DNA of 64,000 nt from Massospora cicadina. Taxonomy: Eukaryota; Entomophthoromycota; Entomophthoromycetes; Entomophthorales; Entomophthoraceae. The stretch is taken from the NCBI GenBank assembly GCA_022478985.1, contig JAKSZP010007893.1:310001-374000 (forward strand). The letters are read 5' to 3'. Both the position numbers and the translations under genes were made by a program. Shown here piece after piece: positions 48,087 through 59,612 of this stretch (the first letter of the stretch is position 1; every line of letters starts with the position of its first letter). The notes under the pieces are model-generated. The model made no database searches and was not told where the DNA came from. It saw nothing but the letters and a program-made list of their open reading frames with translations.

Positions 48087-48145
48087 ATCCTTTTATATCA
48101 TCAGGTTGTGACCATCTAGTACTAAAAAATCCTTTTATATCATCA
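48087..48145 (+). mobile_element. Tiny 5-prime-truncated retroposon tail, copy 2, with perfect 17-bp duplication
   Basis: atccttttatatcatca at 48087-48103 and 48129-48145 brackets ggttgtgaccatctagtactaaaaa (25 bp split as ggttgtg plus accatctagtacta plus A-run). The core accatctagtacta is shared with copies at 15025 and 50904. Confidence 0.88.
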
Positions 48146-49328
48146 TTCTGTGCTTTTTTTACCTTTCTTAAGACCTTATGTTTCTCACAAAGTTTAGTGT
48201 TGCCCATGGTATAAGCATCTTTTTGATCTAGAAGGAGACTCAGTCTTCTAGGAGAACATCTCATATTGTTGATGGCCTTCAATTTTATAGACTCAATTAT
48301 CTAGGGTAAAAAGATACTGTTCAGTTTAATTACGTGATTTTAAAAGTCAGCTATAGTAGTATCTGAAATGTGGCGTGTCAAAAAAACCTGTATCTATTCT
48401 GGGTATTCAAATACACATGACAGTACCCAAAGAACACAAGGCTCGCTGTTCTGATAATCTGGGTGTAAGACCTACTAAGTGAGAGATTTGGAAAGTATCA
48501 GTATAAAAACATAGTTCTTTTGCCAAGTAATAAACTTAATATGTCCAGCATGGAAACAAAAGAGTTTGATAATTGACTATGGTCTTGGTGCCTGTAAAGA
48601 TGATTCTTTAAAAGAAAAGGCATGAAAGGTCTCTTTTTTCAGCTAATGCTTCCATTGTAACGACTTCATTATATACTTGTTTTAAGCATCATCATCCTTC
48701 TCTAGGAAGATAAACATATGAGCTAAGTTTAAGAGGTGGTTGTGCAAATTTTGTTTGGTTTATTTTTCAGTCCCTTGCACCTCTTGCATCACTAAGTTTG
48801 TGGCAGCAATAATAGAATGTATAATGGATATTGAATCCATCAATACTATGACAATAATTTTGGGCCATCCATTGCTTTTGTTATTGCCCTTAGGAGGAGG
48901 TTTACTTAGGGTTTTACGCGCTTAACATAATGTTTTAAAATTCTAATTATTAAAAACCTTTTAAAAGAAATAAATCTCATCTATTATTTGAATGCTGTTA
49001 ATATAGTACTTAAAGAGATGGGGGTGATGACTTAATAAAGCAAATAAAATGAGAATTTCTGAATTACCTCCCTTCAATTTATTATGTTATTCAATCTTTT
49101 AACTTCAGGTTTTTGATTGGGTAAGTTTGGGTTTAGATTATTCAGGTCTACTATGAAAGTATTGGAATTTGTTGACGCAAGCAATCTACTGTATGCTCGT
49201 CCTGTCTAAGTTTTTTTTATATTTCCTGTTGCATTTTATGAAGAAACATATATTCAATTATTTATTTAACTATTTATTATTGAAATATCCAGTATAGAAT
49301 TTTGATTGCCAGACCAATACTTTGCAAC

Positions 49329-50138
49329 TGTGAAGCAGGCTCTTAGGCTTCATATTTAAAAAAGAACAGGATTTTTTACTCTAATATATAAGGTGCAGTA
49401 TGAAGGAAGCTGCCTTAGTAAACTTTCAAAAATAACAAGTTAGCATGAGGTTTTTATATTACAAAACAGAATAAAAGCATAATGTTGTATCAAGTATTCG
49501 CTTGGCATTAATCCTTCATCAGATAATGTCTTTAGTTACGTTCTAACTCTAGAAACTCAGAAAGAATTTCCCTCACCCTTAGAATCCTGTCTGTATATTC
49601 CTTTCTACTAACGTTCTCATTGGTGCTTTACAGTGTGTACTATTCAGCACTCCAAAGTGTAAATTAGTGAGCTAATAATCCAAAGGAGACTAGCTTAATG
49701 AATTTCTAAGGCTTAGCAGATTTTCATTGTAGTCACAATCAACTGATTGCATTAAGGGTCCAGCAGTATGCCATAATAAACATAAAATTTTTCATTTTGA
49801 ATAGTTTACACCGGCACGGGGGACAAGATAAAAGATCAGTATATAGACAGTGGAAGAAGATTTGATTCACTGAGGATAAAAGACAAAGTGAGAACTAGAT
49901 TGAGGAGATATGAGTTTCACTGGGGGTTATAGGTTTTACACCACCAGATTTATAATCCTACAGCGTTTGGGCAAGAGCATCAAAAGTAATTTAGTATAAT
50001 TGGGGCAACTACTTATGAAATTGAGGGCCGTGCGCTCAAGACACTTTATGCCATTTAAACCTATTTCTGAATTATTATTTAAATATAAATATTAACAAGA
50101 TATTGAACAACTGATGGTTAGATAAACCAATTGCAACA
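49329..50138 (-). repeat. Gypsy-3 3-prime LTR (810 bp)
   Basis: Minus-strand start tgttgcaattgg, low-coordinate end near ctgtgaagcagg. Colinear with 55739-56684 without the SINE. Its stretch around 49588-49606 is the uninserted (empty) version of the SINE-2 target site. Confidence 0.82.
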
Positions 50139-50154
50139 AAACCCCCACTTGACA
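50139..50154 (-). other. Gypsy-3 polypurine tract
   Basis: Minus strand gtcaagtgggggtttt next to the 3-prime LTR; primer for plus-strand synthesis. Confidence 0.6.
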
Positions 50155-50699
50155 AATATTAAGTAACTAAGATCAGTGAAGGCCAATCATTTTATTTTGT
50201 GTTAGAGGCTAGAGTTCCAGAGTGCGAGTGGTGCTTCTCCAAAAACTTGCCATGCACTTGATTGATGAGATGTTCCTTATTAGGATCTTTCAGAATGTAG
50301 GCGTCATTAGACATCTTCTCTATGATCTCAAAGAGTAATTTCCAAATGTGTCTAGTTGTTGGTTCCCCAAAACCCATGGTTGTCATAGTACCAAACCAAT
50401 TCTCATATTTCTAAAGTAGTTAAGGGCCATTGGTCCTCGTTATCCCAGGATCTAACCTTAAACTTCAATACCATAGCGTTTGAGCAAGCTTAGCTTTGTA
50501 ACTAAATCAATTTTTGAGCAAGCTTCTCAAATATCTACTATAACTTATACTTTTCTCAGTAATGCATGAATATAAAAGTGGAGTAATGCGGGATGTTTCC
50601 CATGTAGTAAAGCAAATGGGGAAAGCCCCATGACTGAGTGGTAAGCGATATTGTAAGCAAATATTGCTGATGATAGAAAGACGTATTAAATGGACGCTT

Positions 50700-51130
50700 T
50701 GTCTGCAACCAACTTTATTAAGAAATCAACCAACATAACATTCATACATTTGATGGTACCATTGGTTTTAGGGTGATAGGGATTGGATAATACCTCAAGG
50801 ATGCCCATTAGATTGTTGAGCTTCAAAATCATTTGGGACGTAAAATTGGTCCCATTATCCGTTAGTGAAAACTAGGGGCAACCATGCCGATATCTCACAT
50901 CTTTTTTTTAGTACTAGATGGTCCCAACCCGAGGGGGAGAATATCCAATATATCACATCTTCAAGAAAGAACTTATCAGTAGTTGTGGCCCTTATGTATT
51001 TAACTGCCTTGGCTTTTACCCACTTGGTTAGATGATCTATAGTCACGATAATATATTTTACGTTACCAGGCACATGGGCTAAGGTCTCATAATGTCCATG
51101 GAGACCGTGTGCCAGGCAAAATTAGGTTTT
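50700..51130 (-). pseudogene. Gypsy-3 integrase core, interrupted by a 44-bp insertion
   Basis: Reads VKYIIVTIDHLTKWVKAKAV (first Asp, in TIDHLTKW), then GCP with a stop following, LTDNGTNF (second Asp, about 50842-50862), then PYHPKTNGTIKCMN, where the usual catalytic Glu is Lys. Between the first two blocks lies the tiny retroposon insertion 50904-50947. The residue style (HGCP, TDNGTNF) is closest to what I know from fungal and plant Gypsy integrases. Confidence 0.75.
50890..50961 (-). mobile_element. Tiny 5-prime-truncated retroposon tail, copy 3, with 14-bp duplication
   Basis: atatctcacatctt (50890-50903) and atatatcacatctt (50948-50961) flank 44 bp that read on the minus strand tggatattctccccctcg then ggttgggaccatctag then tactaaaaaa. 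This is the longest of the three tails and shows more of the parent 3-prime end. It splits the Gypsy-3 integrase. Confidence 0.85.
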
Positions 51131-52229
51131 ACCAATTAATGGGATGTTGCTTTTTATTAGTGGGCTTCCTTTAGACATTTGTGCAACAGTTAAGTGCCTA
51201 ACAGATGTCATATTACATTAAGTTTTTTAGTAATGAGAGCGTAGAAGTTCAAATGTATTTATAATCTAATATGGCCAGTCGCTTTGTGGGCGGCAATGAT
51301 CAAGGCTATCCATTTGGTATGCCTAGGGAAAAAAGGTTTTTCCATCAATAATCTTATATAATTTCCCATCATCTACAAAAGTATTATCTCTGATTGTGTC
51401 TAACTTCTGTTGAACCTCGATTAGTCCAATTCCATACTGCTGGATAACAATTTGGTAATTAATTCATTATCCCTATCAGCTAATAAGGCTACAGTGGGCA
51501 ATCGCGACAATCTGTCTTCATATTAATGCTTCACAACAGGTCAATGTAGAATCTTAAATTTATTTGCCTGTAGCTTTAAGGCCATTCTGGCTAACCAGAC
51601 TTTTTGCTCTCTCAGATTCTAATGCCAGCGTAACGAGGCATAGTCAGTCATCACGCTGAAATGCACTCTGTGAATATACACCTGTAATTGTCTACACGCA
51701 TAAGTAACAGTTAGACACTATTTCTTGGTAACATTGTAATTCCGTTCATGACTATCCAGCGTCTGAGTACAGTATGTGATATGTATTCTTACTTTCATTA
51801 TCAAGCTGGGATAGCACCTCCGATATGGCAGTGAGGAAGGCATCCATTTGTATAATTAATGATTTATCATAATTTTGGGTAATTTAACCAGATTGAGCCA
51901 CAGCAACGCGTGGCCGGGTACAGCTAGTTATAGATCATAATTTGGGTACAACAATATTGTTGTTAGGTCTAAACACAGCGTAATTGGTCAAATTCTAACT
52001 GGCAGGCTTCCATACAGTCAAATGGAACTATTATCTTGAGAAGGTGAAATAAAAAATACCCCTATCTTGCTTAAGCTTTTAAACAAACCGGCGATAATAG
52101 ATGATCACCCCAAAAATACCTGAATACCTGATTGCTTCTTGGTCATGACAGTTTTTCAGTAGCCTTAATCTTAGCAGGCTGGGTCCTTAAGCCTTTTTTG
52201 TCAATAAAAACCCAAGATTAACAAATTGA

Positions 52230-52580
52230 TCACAGAAGAAGTTGCACATACAAGGGTTGATTTTCAAAAAAACAAGGCAGACTAACTGAAAGCTCCATCT
52301 AAATGCTGCAAATGGTCCGTGAGCCTTCTGGAAAATGCAATTATATCATCAATATACACTTAAACACTGAAGATTTTTAGATCCCCATATGCTATCCATA
52401 GCCCGTTGTAATGTTGCAGGGGCGGCTCACAGCCCTTTTGGCATCTGTGTGGGCTGGTATAGACCATGGGCGGTGATTGTAGCGCACTTCTCCTGTTCCT
52501 CCTTCGTCAGATCAATCTGCCAATAGCCAATTATTAAGTCTATAGTGGAGAATTATTGGGCACCGCCCAAGAGATCCAAT
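52230..52580 (-). pseudogene. Gypsy-3 reverse transcriptase fragment
   Basis: Reads IDLTKEEQEKCATITAHGLY, then AAPATLQRAMDSIWGS (NAPATFQRAMD region), then VYIDDIIAFSRRLTDHLQHL with the YIDD box intact (about 52330-52365). Stops and a frame change lie between. The upstream fingers and downstream thumb and RNase H are too decayed to name with confidence. Confidence 0.78.
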
Positions 52581-53463
52581 GCTTTGTCAATATGAGTTAA
52601 TGGTAAAAATCTTTTTTAGGAATATTGTTAAACTTCTCATAATCTAGTGCCACTCGTTTCAGCCCTTTTTTCTTAACCACCTCATCCGCTGCTTTATAAC
52701 GCCTAATAAAGTGAAGGCAAATTGGAGGATGATACCCAGTATCAATTTGGTGCTGCACACCATGTGTGCACCCCTAATCAGAATAATTATCTAAAGATAC
52801 TGCTGTACTTGTCAAATAGAACCAACACTTGGTCCTTTTAAGCCGCTTTCAATCTGATGAGGCGCTCTCAAGTAATCATTTAGAATTTTTGTTGTTCGCA
52901 GTCCTTCAGTCCAAGCTACTAAATCACAAAACTCCAGATATTTCGAACCTCTTCTACAGGAAAAATATGAATGAACTTGACTATCTGGTGTCACTTGACT
53001 TTTATAGGATAGGAGTACAGGTTAGCTAAGAGCACCTGAATTTCACCAAGTTCTGGCAGAATAAACCCAGGCTCCACGACTGTCTCTACCTTGATATGAT
53101 TAAACTGGGCGACAATATCGCCATATAAGCCCTGTGGAAGGGTTAAGGAAAATTCAGTCCCCATTATACTTTGATGAACTGCCGGAATTGTTAGAGTATA
53201 ATTAGCATGGATAGAAATGCCCTTTATTCTATGATATGTTCTTTTAACCTCTGGGTCCAGCCACTTAGCCGCTGATACTCAATGGGTACAGTAACATCTT
53301 TGTATACAATGTTAACAAACCCTTGCTTTGGGCTGTTGCGGCTGCAACCTTCCTGTTGTAAACAGAGTGGTAGGGCTTGCCCTAGTATGATGAAGGTATA
53401 TTCTTCAAAGTCAGATAGACTCCAGATTTCCTCAAAATGAGGTCCTAATAAATAAATATAATT

Positions 53464-53694
53464 TCAAGTAGGAAATACAGTAGCCAGAGCAAAAAGTACT
53501 AAGGTACTAAAGTGCAGAGGTAACACAAAGTATGCTCCTTCTGAAGTCGTGGCATGTGAGCTGGTAGTACCATGGATTTTACGGTGGTCTATGTCTGGAG
53601 CAAGCCTTAACTTTTTCAATACATGAGTAGATACAATATTAATTGATGTCCCACTGTCTACAATAGCTCTAACGTTGAGCTTACTTACAATCAA
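53464..53694 (-). pseudogene. Gypsy-3 aspartic protease fragment
   Basis: A 76-codon frame with LNVRAIVDSGTSINIVSTHV: the active-site triad DSG, then the conserved S-x-N-I-V-S stretch. The flap and the second conserved region cannot be placed. Frame ends on both sides. Confidence 0.75.
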
Positions 53695-54177
53695 ATCAAT
53701 GTAAGTACACTCTGAAAATAGATATCATAGAGTTTATTGTGAGGAAATTTACTTTGTCTTCTTGACCTAAAAAGATTGTAACTATTCACACAACTTCAGA
53801 CTGGACTCCTTCAACGCCTCAATGGGTACTCCGCTTGGACCCCAGTCAACTTGGGGGTCTCATTAGGAGTTGTATCCTCAGATGATACAATGTTGAGCAA
53901 GAGATTTTGACACTACCTCATCCGCTGACTCAGTGGCGCATTTTTCTTAAGAGTGGGTGGTCACCGCTACTCTAGAATTTTTTGATCCTGAGACTGCTGA
54001 AGGCAGCTCAGCAGAATCACTCATAAATCACACAGGAAAGTGTATTGGTGATTCTTTTTTCTTGGAATTTTGTTAGAGAAGGCAGAAGTAGAAAATCCCG
54101 ATTTTACTCTTCCCTGTCTTTTCCCACCAAAGCAATATCCACTGGGCGCACGTATGAACTTTTTTATGTACTTACTT

Positions 54178-54225
54178 ATAGTAGCAATTGACATAATGGC
54201 CCATTTTCTGCAGTAGTTGCAAATA
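54178..54225 (-). pseudogene. Gypsy-3 Gag zinc knuckle split by a frameshift
   Basis: ICNYC in one frame is followed in the next by KMGHYVNCYYK; together the spacing is C-X2-C-X4-H-X4-C, a nucleocapsid knuckle. One base change in frame separates the halves. 54230-55735 upstream should be the rest of gag; short frames only, no recognised domain. Confidence 0.55.
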
Positions 54226-55713
54226 ATCTGACTAAAGTCAGAATTTTCTTACTGAAGCCCATAAGGCGTAGGTGGTGGTAACTTTTCTCCTGGAGAAGAG
54301 GCCCTAGGCCATGATTTATGGGGCTCTTGATAGCTGTTAATAGATGCCCCAAAAGTAATGGTGCAATGCCAGAGATAATTCACCATGTGAGTGATGTCAT
54401 TTAACTCGTTAAAAAACAGAAAACATTACCCAATATAAGCCTTTGTAAGGCTCACAGGTATGGCATAGAGAGATTTGTGCTTTAAAGTTTCTAATCGCAT
54501 TAGTACCATCCAATATTTGGGCTTCCAAAACTAATTTTGCTCTGAAAACGCTTTTAATATTTCATCTTTTTCAAATAAGATCTTAAGGAATTCAGTCTTG
54601 CAGTTTGTCATCCGTTATGGCCAACCAAATTCTTTAATGAGAAGGTCTTTAGCATTGCATTAGGTAATTCCAACCTTCTGTAACTTAGGCATCACTAACT
54701 CTTGGCTTTCTGTGATCAGCAAATTCATGATGATTGGCAGCCTAAAGTTATCAGACGCCTCATTCATACGAATCTCGAAGTGATTAAAAAATTATAGACA
54801 TTGACATTCATGTACAACTCCAGTAAGTTGGTAGGATTCACATTAATGTGAGGTTCATGCTGGATGGATCATAGGCCCTGGCTTGCTGCTAAATGACTTC
54901 CTGCATGGTGAATACAAGATGTTGGCATGAACTGGCCTTGCACTTCCAGAGAAGCTCGAGTAGAAGCGCCTGCTGGAGTAGGCGTCAAAATGCCTGTGGG
55001 GTGATGCGCTGTTTGAACTGGAGATTAACAGTTAATTATTCAGATGGCCTATGGGGGAGGATTCTCCAGCACGTCTAGCTGGGCCGAGGCTTAAACTCCT
55101 AAAGCAGATGTGAATACCAAATAAGTTTCATCATTTCCAACGCCTCATCACCCTCAATATTTGTGTCCAACAGGAAATGATTTGGTTCATCATCCTTTAA
55201 GTTATCATTCTAAACAGCTGATTGACTATTAGAATGATTACACATGTAATGACATGGTGACGTTCTGCTTGTAACAAAACTTCTATATTCAAAACTTTTT
55301 GGGTGGCAGACAGAAAGTTTTTCATATTTATATTCTTGTTCACTAGGGACCTAAACTTCTGACCTGGGTTTTTACTCCAAGTTCTAAGGCCTAAAAGAGT
55401 TGATACAAATCATTGTCAGAATGAACAGCTTCAGTCATATCTGCAATCAAGTTTTCTAGTCAATGTTATGGTAAACTGTTATCGTGGTCAACTCATTGAC
55501 TTGACGGTTGTGGCCAAGTATAATATCTGACAGTTGGCCAATGTAAGCGTTTAAAGCTGCATGTACTTAGTGAACATCATCAGACTGGATTTATGGGGCT
55601 GCTGAGGTGACCTCATTAACTTCCAACACTTGTACTACTTCCGTCAGAACAACTCCTTCCATGGAAGTACTGTGAATAATAATTGATTATATTGAATCTA
55701 TATGGAATTAGAG

Positions 55714-55735
55714 TGAGCCCATATAATGAGCACCA
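55714..55735 (-). other. Gypsy-3 primer binding site
   Basis: Minus strand tggtgctcattatatgggct, three bases from the LTR end; complementary to a tRNA ending AGCACCA. The same first eight bases start the primer site at 58553. Confidence 0.6.
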
Positions 55736-55738
55736 AAT

Positions 55739-56684
55739 TGTTGAAATTGGCACTTAGGCTCATACTAGAGTGCTTAAGATTTTATACTCAAAATAAATAA
55801 GGTGCTGTATGAAGACAGCCAACTAAGTAAACATGTAAAAAGGATAAGTTCAGTGAGAGGTATTATTATAAAACAAAATAAACACAATGTATTTAATAAG
55901 TACTCACAAAATCAATTTCTTCATCAGATAATGTCTTTAGCTAGGTTCTACTCTAGCAATGTAGTAAAAAGATCCCATCACCCTTAGAATCTAGCCTAGA
56001 TATGCCCCTCTTTATTTGAGGTGGGTTGACCTTGGGACAAATATACCACACTAAGAATTTTTCTAGCCAGTAAAGGTTTCAAATTCAAAACCTGCTCTAG
56101 GGTGGAAGCAAATTTTACCTGCCAGGCTAACCACCCTTCTAGATATGCCCTTCTATTAGCGTTATTATTGGTGCTTTCCATCTGTAGTAAACTCACTCCA
56201 AAGTGGTAGATTAGTGCGCTAACAATACAAAGTAGACTATCTTAAAGAATTTCTAAAGATTGACAGATTTCCATTGTAGTCATGATCAACTAATTTCCTT
56301 AGAGAGTCCCTCAGGATGCCATAATAAACATAAGATTACTCAAACCAAATATTATATGCAAATGCACGAGACAAAATTTAGGATAAGGTTATAAACGGTG
56401 GAAGCAGATCTAATCGTTGAGGTTAAAAGCAAAAGCCTGAACTAGATCAAGGAGATAGGAGTTGCACCGGTGTTATTTGTTTCAATCTACTACATTTATC
56501 ATCTTATGGTGTTAGGGCAAGAGCGCCAAAAGCAATATAATACAACTTTGGATACGCCTTAAGAGGTCGAGGGCTGTGTGCTCAAAACTTCTTATACCAT
56601 CAAAACCACTTCTAGATTATTGGTGAAATATAAATACTAACAAAATATTGCATAAACTTATGGTTGGATAAACCAATTGTATCA
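55739..56684 (-). repeat. Gypsy-3 5-prime LTR (946 bp including SINE-2)
   Basis: Partner of 49329-50138. The extra length is the SINE at 56012-56138 plus its target duplication. The conserved block cttcatcagataatgtcttt is shared by both. Confidence 0.82.
56012..56138 (-). mobile_element. SINE copy 2 (127 bp) with 16-bp target duplication
   Basis: Flanked by ctagatatgcccctct (55996-56011) and ctagatatgcccttct (56139-56154). The minus strand reads aagggtggttagcctggca at the head, ggttttgaatttgaaacc as B-box-like core, and gtatatttgtcccaaggtca near the tail. About nine in ten bases match SINE-1. Confidence 0.9.
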
Positions 56685-57933
56685 GAAGATGATCGATGGT
56701 TAACATTTTGTATTGAGATAATTGCTTATTAATGTTTAGTACTAACTTATTGAGTTCTTGCCACATTGGTGGCGCAAACCCCCTTATGACCAATGTACAT
56801 CAATCTACATCAGCACTGAGGCCAAGAAAATAAATTTCAGGTTTGATTATAAATTATCACTTCAGCACCGCCAAAAACGTGATATCAATAAAAATTCTAA
56901 TAAAGGCCAATTGTTTCTTTGGTGTTTGTAAATAATGGAGTGCTACTTTGTTTTAAATTCTCAAAGGCCTAGGCAATTATTTTCTTGACATTTTTATAAA
57001 TTTTATATAGATATCATTCGCTTCTCAAGTGCCTCTCAACTAGAAATAATTTATACCAATGATATTCCTGGGAATTATTGATAATATTTAGGGGGAGGGT
57101 TATTTGGAGGGGATTTTGTTCTTACTGAAGCTCCACAGAATACCTATAACCACAACTATAAACTGTGAGCCCCATAGTGATATCATACTAATATTATGGT
57201 GTTTTAATATAAAAATTAACTTGTTTAAAGAAATAAGGTTTATCTATGTTCATGGTAACTGCAATAGGTTTCACCTTTTTTATTATGTGAATTTTGACTT
57301 ATGCATTCAGAATCAGTCTCTGCACAGATTTCAACTTTATAGTGCTCACTATAGGAGGTACATTTTGTTACCCTGCGCACCAAATTTATTTGTATGAAAC
57401 CCAAATTAAACTGCTTTGATTTTGTCCTGTCACCATATATATACACAAGCTATGGATGATGGTAAGTGGCCATAAATTATTTTTACATTAGTAATGCAGA
57501 AAGAAAGGAGGCGGGTACCTTTACAGTGGAGTTTTCACTTAGGACCAGTTATAATCACAAGATGTAAAGAAGTGTTCAATGTCTCCCCTGGCCCTGCTTT
57601 GATGATTCCTAGTGAAAATTTTATGGTTGCTTACTTACTGCTGCTAGTAAAATTATATTAATAGTGCAACTTTTTGCATATAAAAATACCAGATATTTTG
57701 TGAAACATCTACAGTCTATTTAAAAAGATCATAGATAACTTGGGCATGAAGCTCGACACTTAAGAGAATTTAGCAGAAGTTATAGATAATTACATTCACT
57801 CTTCTATTCGCTAAGTCCAGCGGTTCTATGCCTGTCAATGTACTGAAATTAACGTCTTAGCTGTGTATATTAAAAACCTAAAATGTGAAAGCTCCCCTTA
57901 TACTTAAATGTCATAGTGTCATTTTGTGTCCTT
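56685..57933. other. AT-rich sequence with no recognised gene
   Basis: Longest frames are under 100 codons (57104-57397 plus, 57240-57446 minus) and look like noise. Possibly the continuation of the older remnant interrupted by Gypsy-3. Confidence 0.5.
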
Positions 57934-58545
57934 TGTCAGGATTCTCCCACTTAGGGTCGAAGCCTCTTACAGGGGTTTTGACTCATTGTTATCTAATTAC
58001 TAATGAATGCTAAGATATGCTTCTCATTAATTTGAGGTAAGCTATCTTAAAGTATTATGGATCATCCCTGATTATATCTATTATTATTTCAAAAAATACT
58101 GTCCTAAATCAGTTATGGATAAATTTCAATAGTTAAATCGATATTCTGCAATTACCATGAATTAAGTCAATGATAATCAAACCATTATTTATTTATATTT
58201 ATAAAATAGTTATTATTATTATTATGTATCAGTAACCTAAGCTGACAGTTTTCTCTAAGCTAGGCATCAATGGCCTAGTAATTTTCCTCTTTTCTTTAAT
58301 ACTTTTTTACTTAATATAACTTTAGCTTAACTACCTTCTGTCTATTATAAGTCCTCTCTCCTATCCCACTTTTAGCCCTGAAGTACTAAATTTAAAGTTG
58401 AGGTTTAATCTATCTATAATATCACTTTCTCTTATAGCTCTTAGTCTTATTTTAGGTTTTTTCAGCCCTTAGGCCTACTAACTCATCAGGCTCTTTGGGG
58501 CCCTGAATCGACTTTGAAATGGTTAGGATTGAATTCCTAATTCCT
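57934..58545 (+). repeat. 5-prime LTR of the short LTR element
   Basis: Begins tgtcaggatt; partner of 59613-60220, many substitutions between them. Right end approximate. Confidence 0.75.
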
Positions 58546-58552
58546 AAAAAAA

Positions 58553-58569
58553 TGGTGCTCCCTGCCAGG
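58553..58569 (+). other. Primer binding site of the short LTR element
   Basis: tggtgctccctgccagg would pair with a tRNA 3-prime end ...AGCACCA. Located just inside the 5-prime LTR. Confidence 0.55.
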
Positions 58570-58689
58570 TGCCCAAAGCTCCCCATGTAAACTACAACCC
58601 AATAAGTAGGAGGAGCGATCTATACCGTGTGCCTTTAAACTTAAGAATGAATATAGTAATTCAGATGGAGCAACGCCAGCTGTATCTTT

Positions 58690-58995
58690 TCATAGGATCA
58701 GTTGGAGACTTTCCCAAACTGATCTGATTCAGTTGGTTTCAGTTAAAGTTTTCCCAGCTAGTCCATCTCATATTAATCTGTTAGTAGGACAGATGGAGCG
58801 ACACTATCTGATCTGATTTAGAAGGATCAGTTGAAGTTTTTCCCAGCTGATTTTTTTCTGTTGGTACCAGTTGGAGTGTTTTTCCCAGCTAGTCCAATTT
58901 ATATACACCCCCCACATAGGATCAGTTTGAGTTTTTAACAGGCTGATCTGATTCTTTTTGTTCCAGTTGGAGGGTTGTCCCCCGCTGGTCCAAAG
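58690..58995 (+). repeat. Array of about seven degenerate hairpin units
   Basis: Repeated pattern: (gat or tac)cagttggag, 5-9 bases, ttcccagct(gatc or agtcc). Clear examples: gatcagttgg...ccaaactgatc (58696-58724), ggatcagttg...cagctgat (about 58831-58858), ccagttggagtg...cccagctagtcc (about 58868-58898), ccagttggagg...cccgctggtcc (about 58961-58991). Each half-unit is the approximate reverse complement of the other. Confidence 0.7.
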
Positions 58996-59229
58996 TATAA
59001 ATGAGGACTTTTTAATAATAATATAACTAATTTTCTATTTTATTTATATTAACTTTAACAACAAATTTAAGTTTACTAGGCCAATCCATGATGATTTTCT
59101 GTACCTTGGTCAACCGGCATAAATGCTGAGGATATATCATCAAAATTTATATAGAATATATGTAAATATGTTCCCTCATTCATTGAGATGAGCTTATATA
59201 AGAATTATGAAAATTGATACTGAGGATAA

Positions 59230-59400
59230 CCAAAACGCTAAGCTAGCTACACTGCTGATGATCTTTCTAGTCTCATACCCAATGCTGGCTAACACAGCTT
59301 ATGATTTTTCTAAGTCCAATCCTCAATGCCAGCTATATGCTAATGATATTTCCTGAGACCCTCTTTGATGCCAGCAACAACTTCCAATGATCTTTCTTAC
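59230..59400 (+). repeat. Degenerate tandem repeat, unit about 55 bp
   Basis: Three to four loose copies of a motif (aatgatctttct, then ccaatgctggct or caatgccagct) in the interior of the short LTR element. Confidence 0.5.
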
Positions 59401-59612
59401 CCAATCTCTCCATTGTGTCCGTGCCATCTACAAATCGACCATAAAACCTGCCACATCTGGATCTCTCTTTTTAAAAAAAGTGGCACCCAATCTCTTAGTT
59501 GCTTCTGATGTCCGTAAAGAACCATTCTTAGAGAGTCTGATGATCCCCACTCTTCATAATAGGATTAAGATGCCTTGACTCTTGACCCCTACTTAAGGCT
59601 TGGAGGGGGTTC

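Larger units (their letters stand above)
44643..49328 (-). mobile_element. Older minus-strand Gypsy-like remnant, continuation of 38187-39343
   Basis: Decayed sequence that LINE-C separated from the protease fragment. 47200-47400 is homologous to 14820-15020 of Gypsy-1 (shared reading NNGKSTK against NNVKSTK, and GPDYF against YPDYW). About 48770-48890 gives KIIVIVLMDSISII, weakly like an integrase core. It carries the larger collagen-like tract (45975-46200), a perfect hairpin (44792-44828) and tiny retroposon tail copy 2. Short minus-strand frames at 45020-45265 and 45259-45501 have no recognised domain. Interrupted on the right by Gypsy-3. Confidence 0.45.
49329..56684 (-). mobile_element. 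Gypsy-3: LTR-flanked minus-strand Ty3/Gypsy, decayed
   Basis: Paired LTRs at 49329-50138 and 55739-56684 enclose about 5.6 kb with zinc knuckle, protease, RT and integrase remnants in minus-strand order. A primer site TGGTGCTCATTATATGGG (minus) starts 3 bases inside the right LTR and a purine tract gtcaagtgggggtttt (minus) abuts the left LTR, fixing orientation. No clear target duplication is left. The LTRs differ at many positions, so it is old. SINE-2 and a tiny retroposon tail entered it later. Confidence 0.85.
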
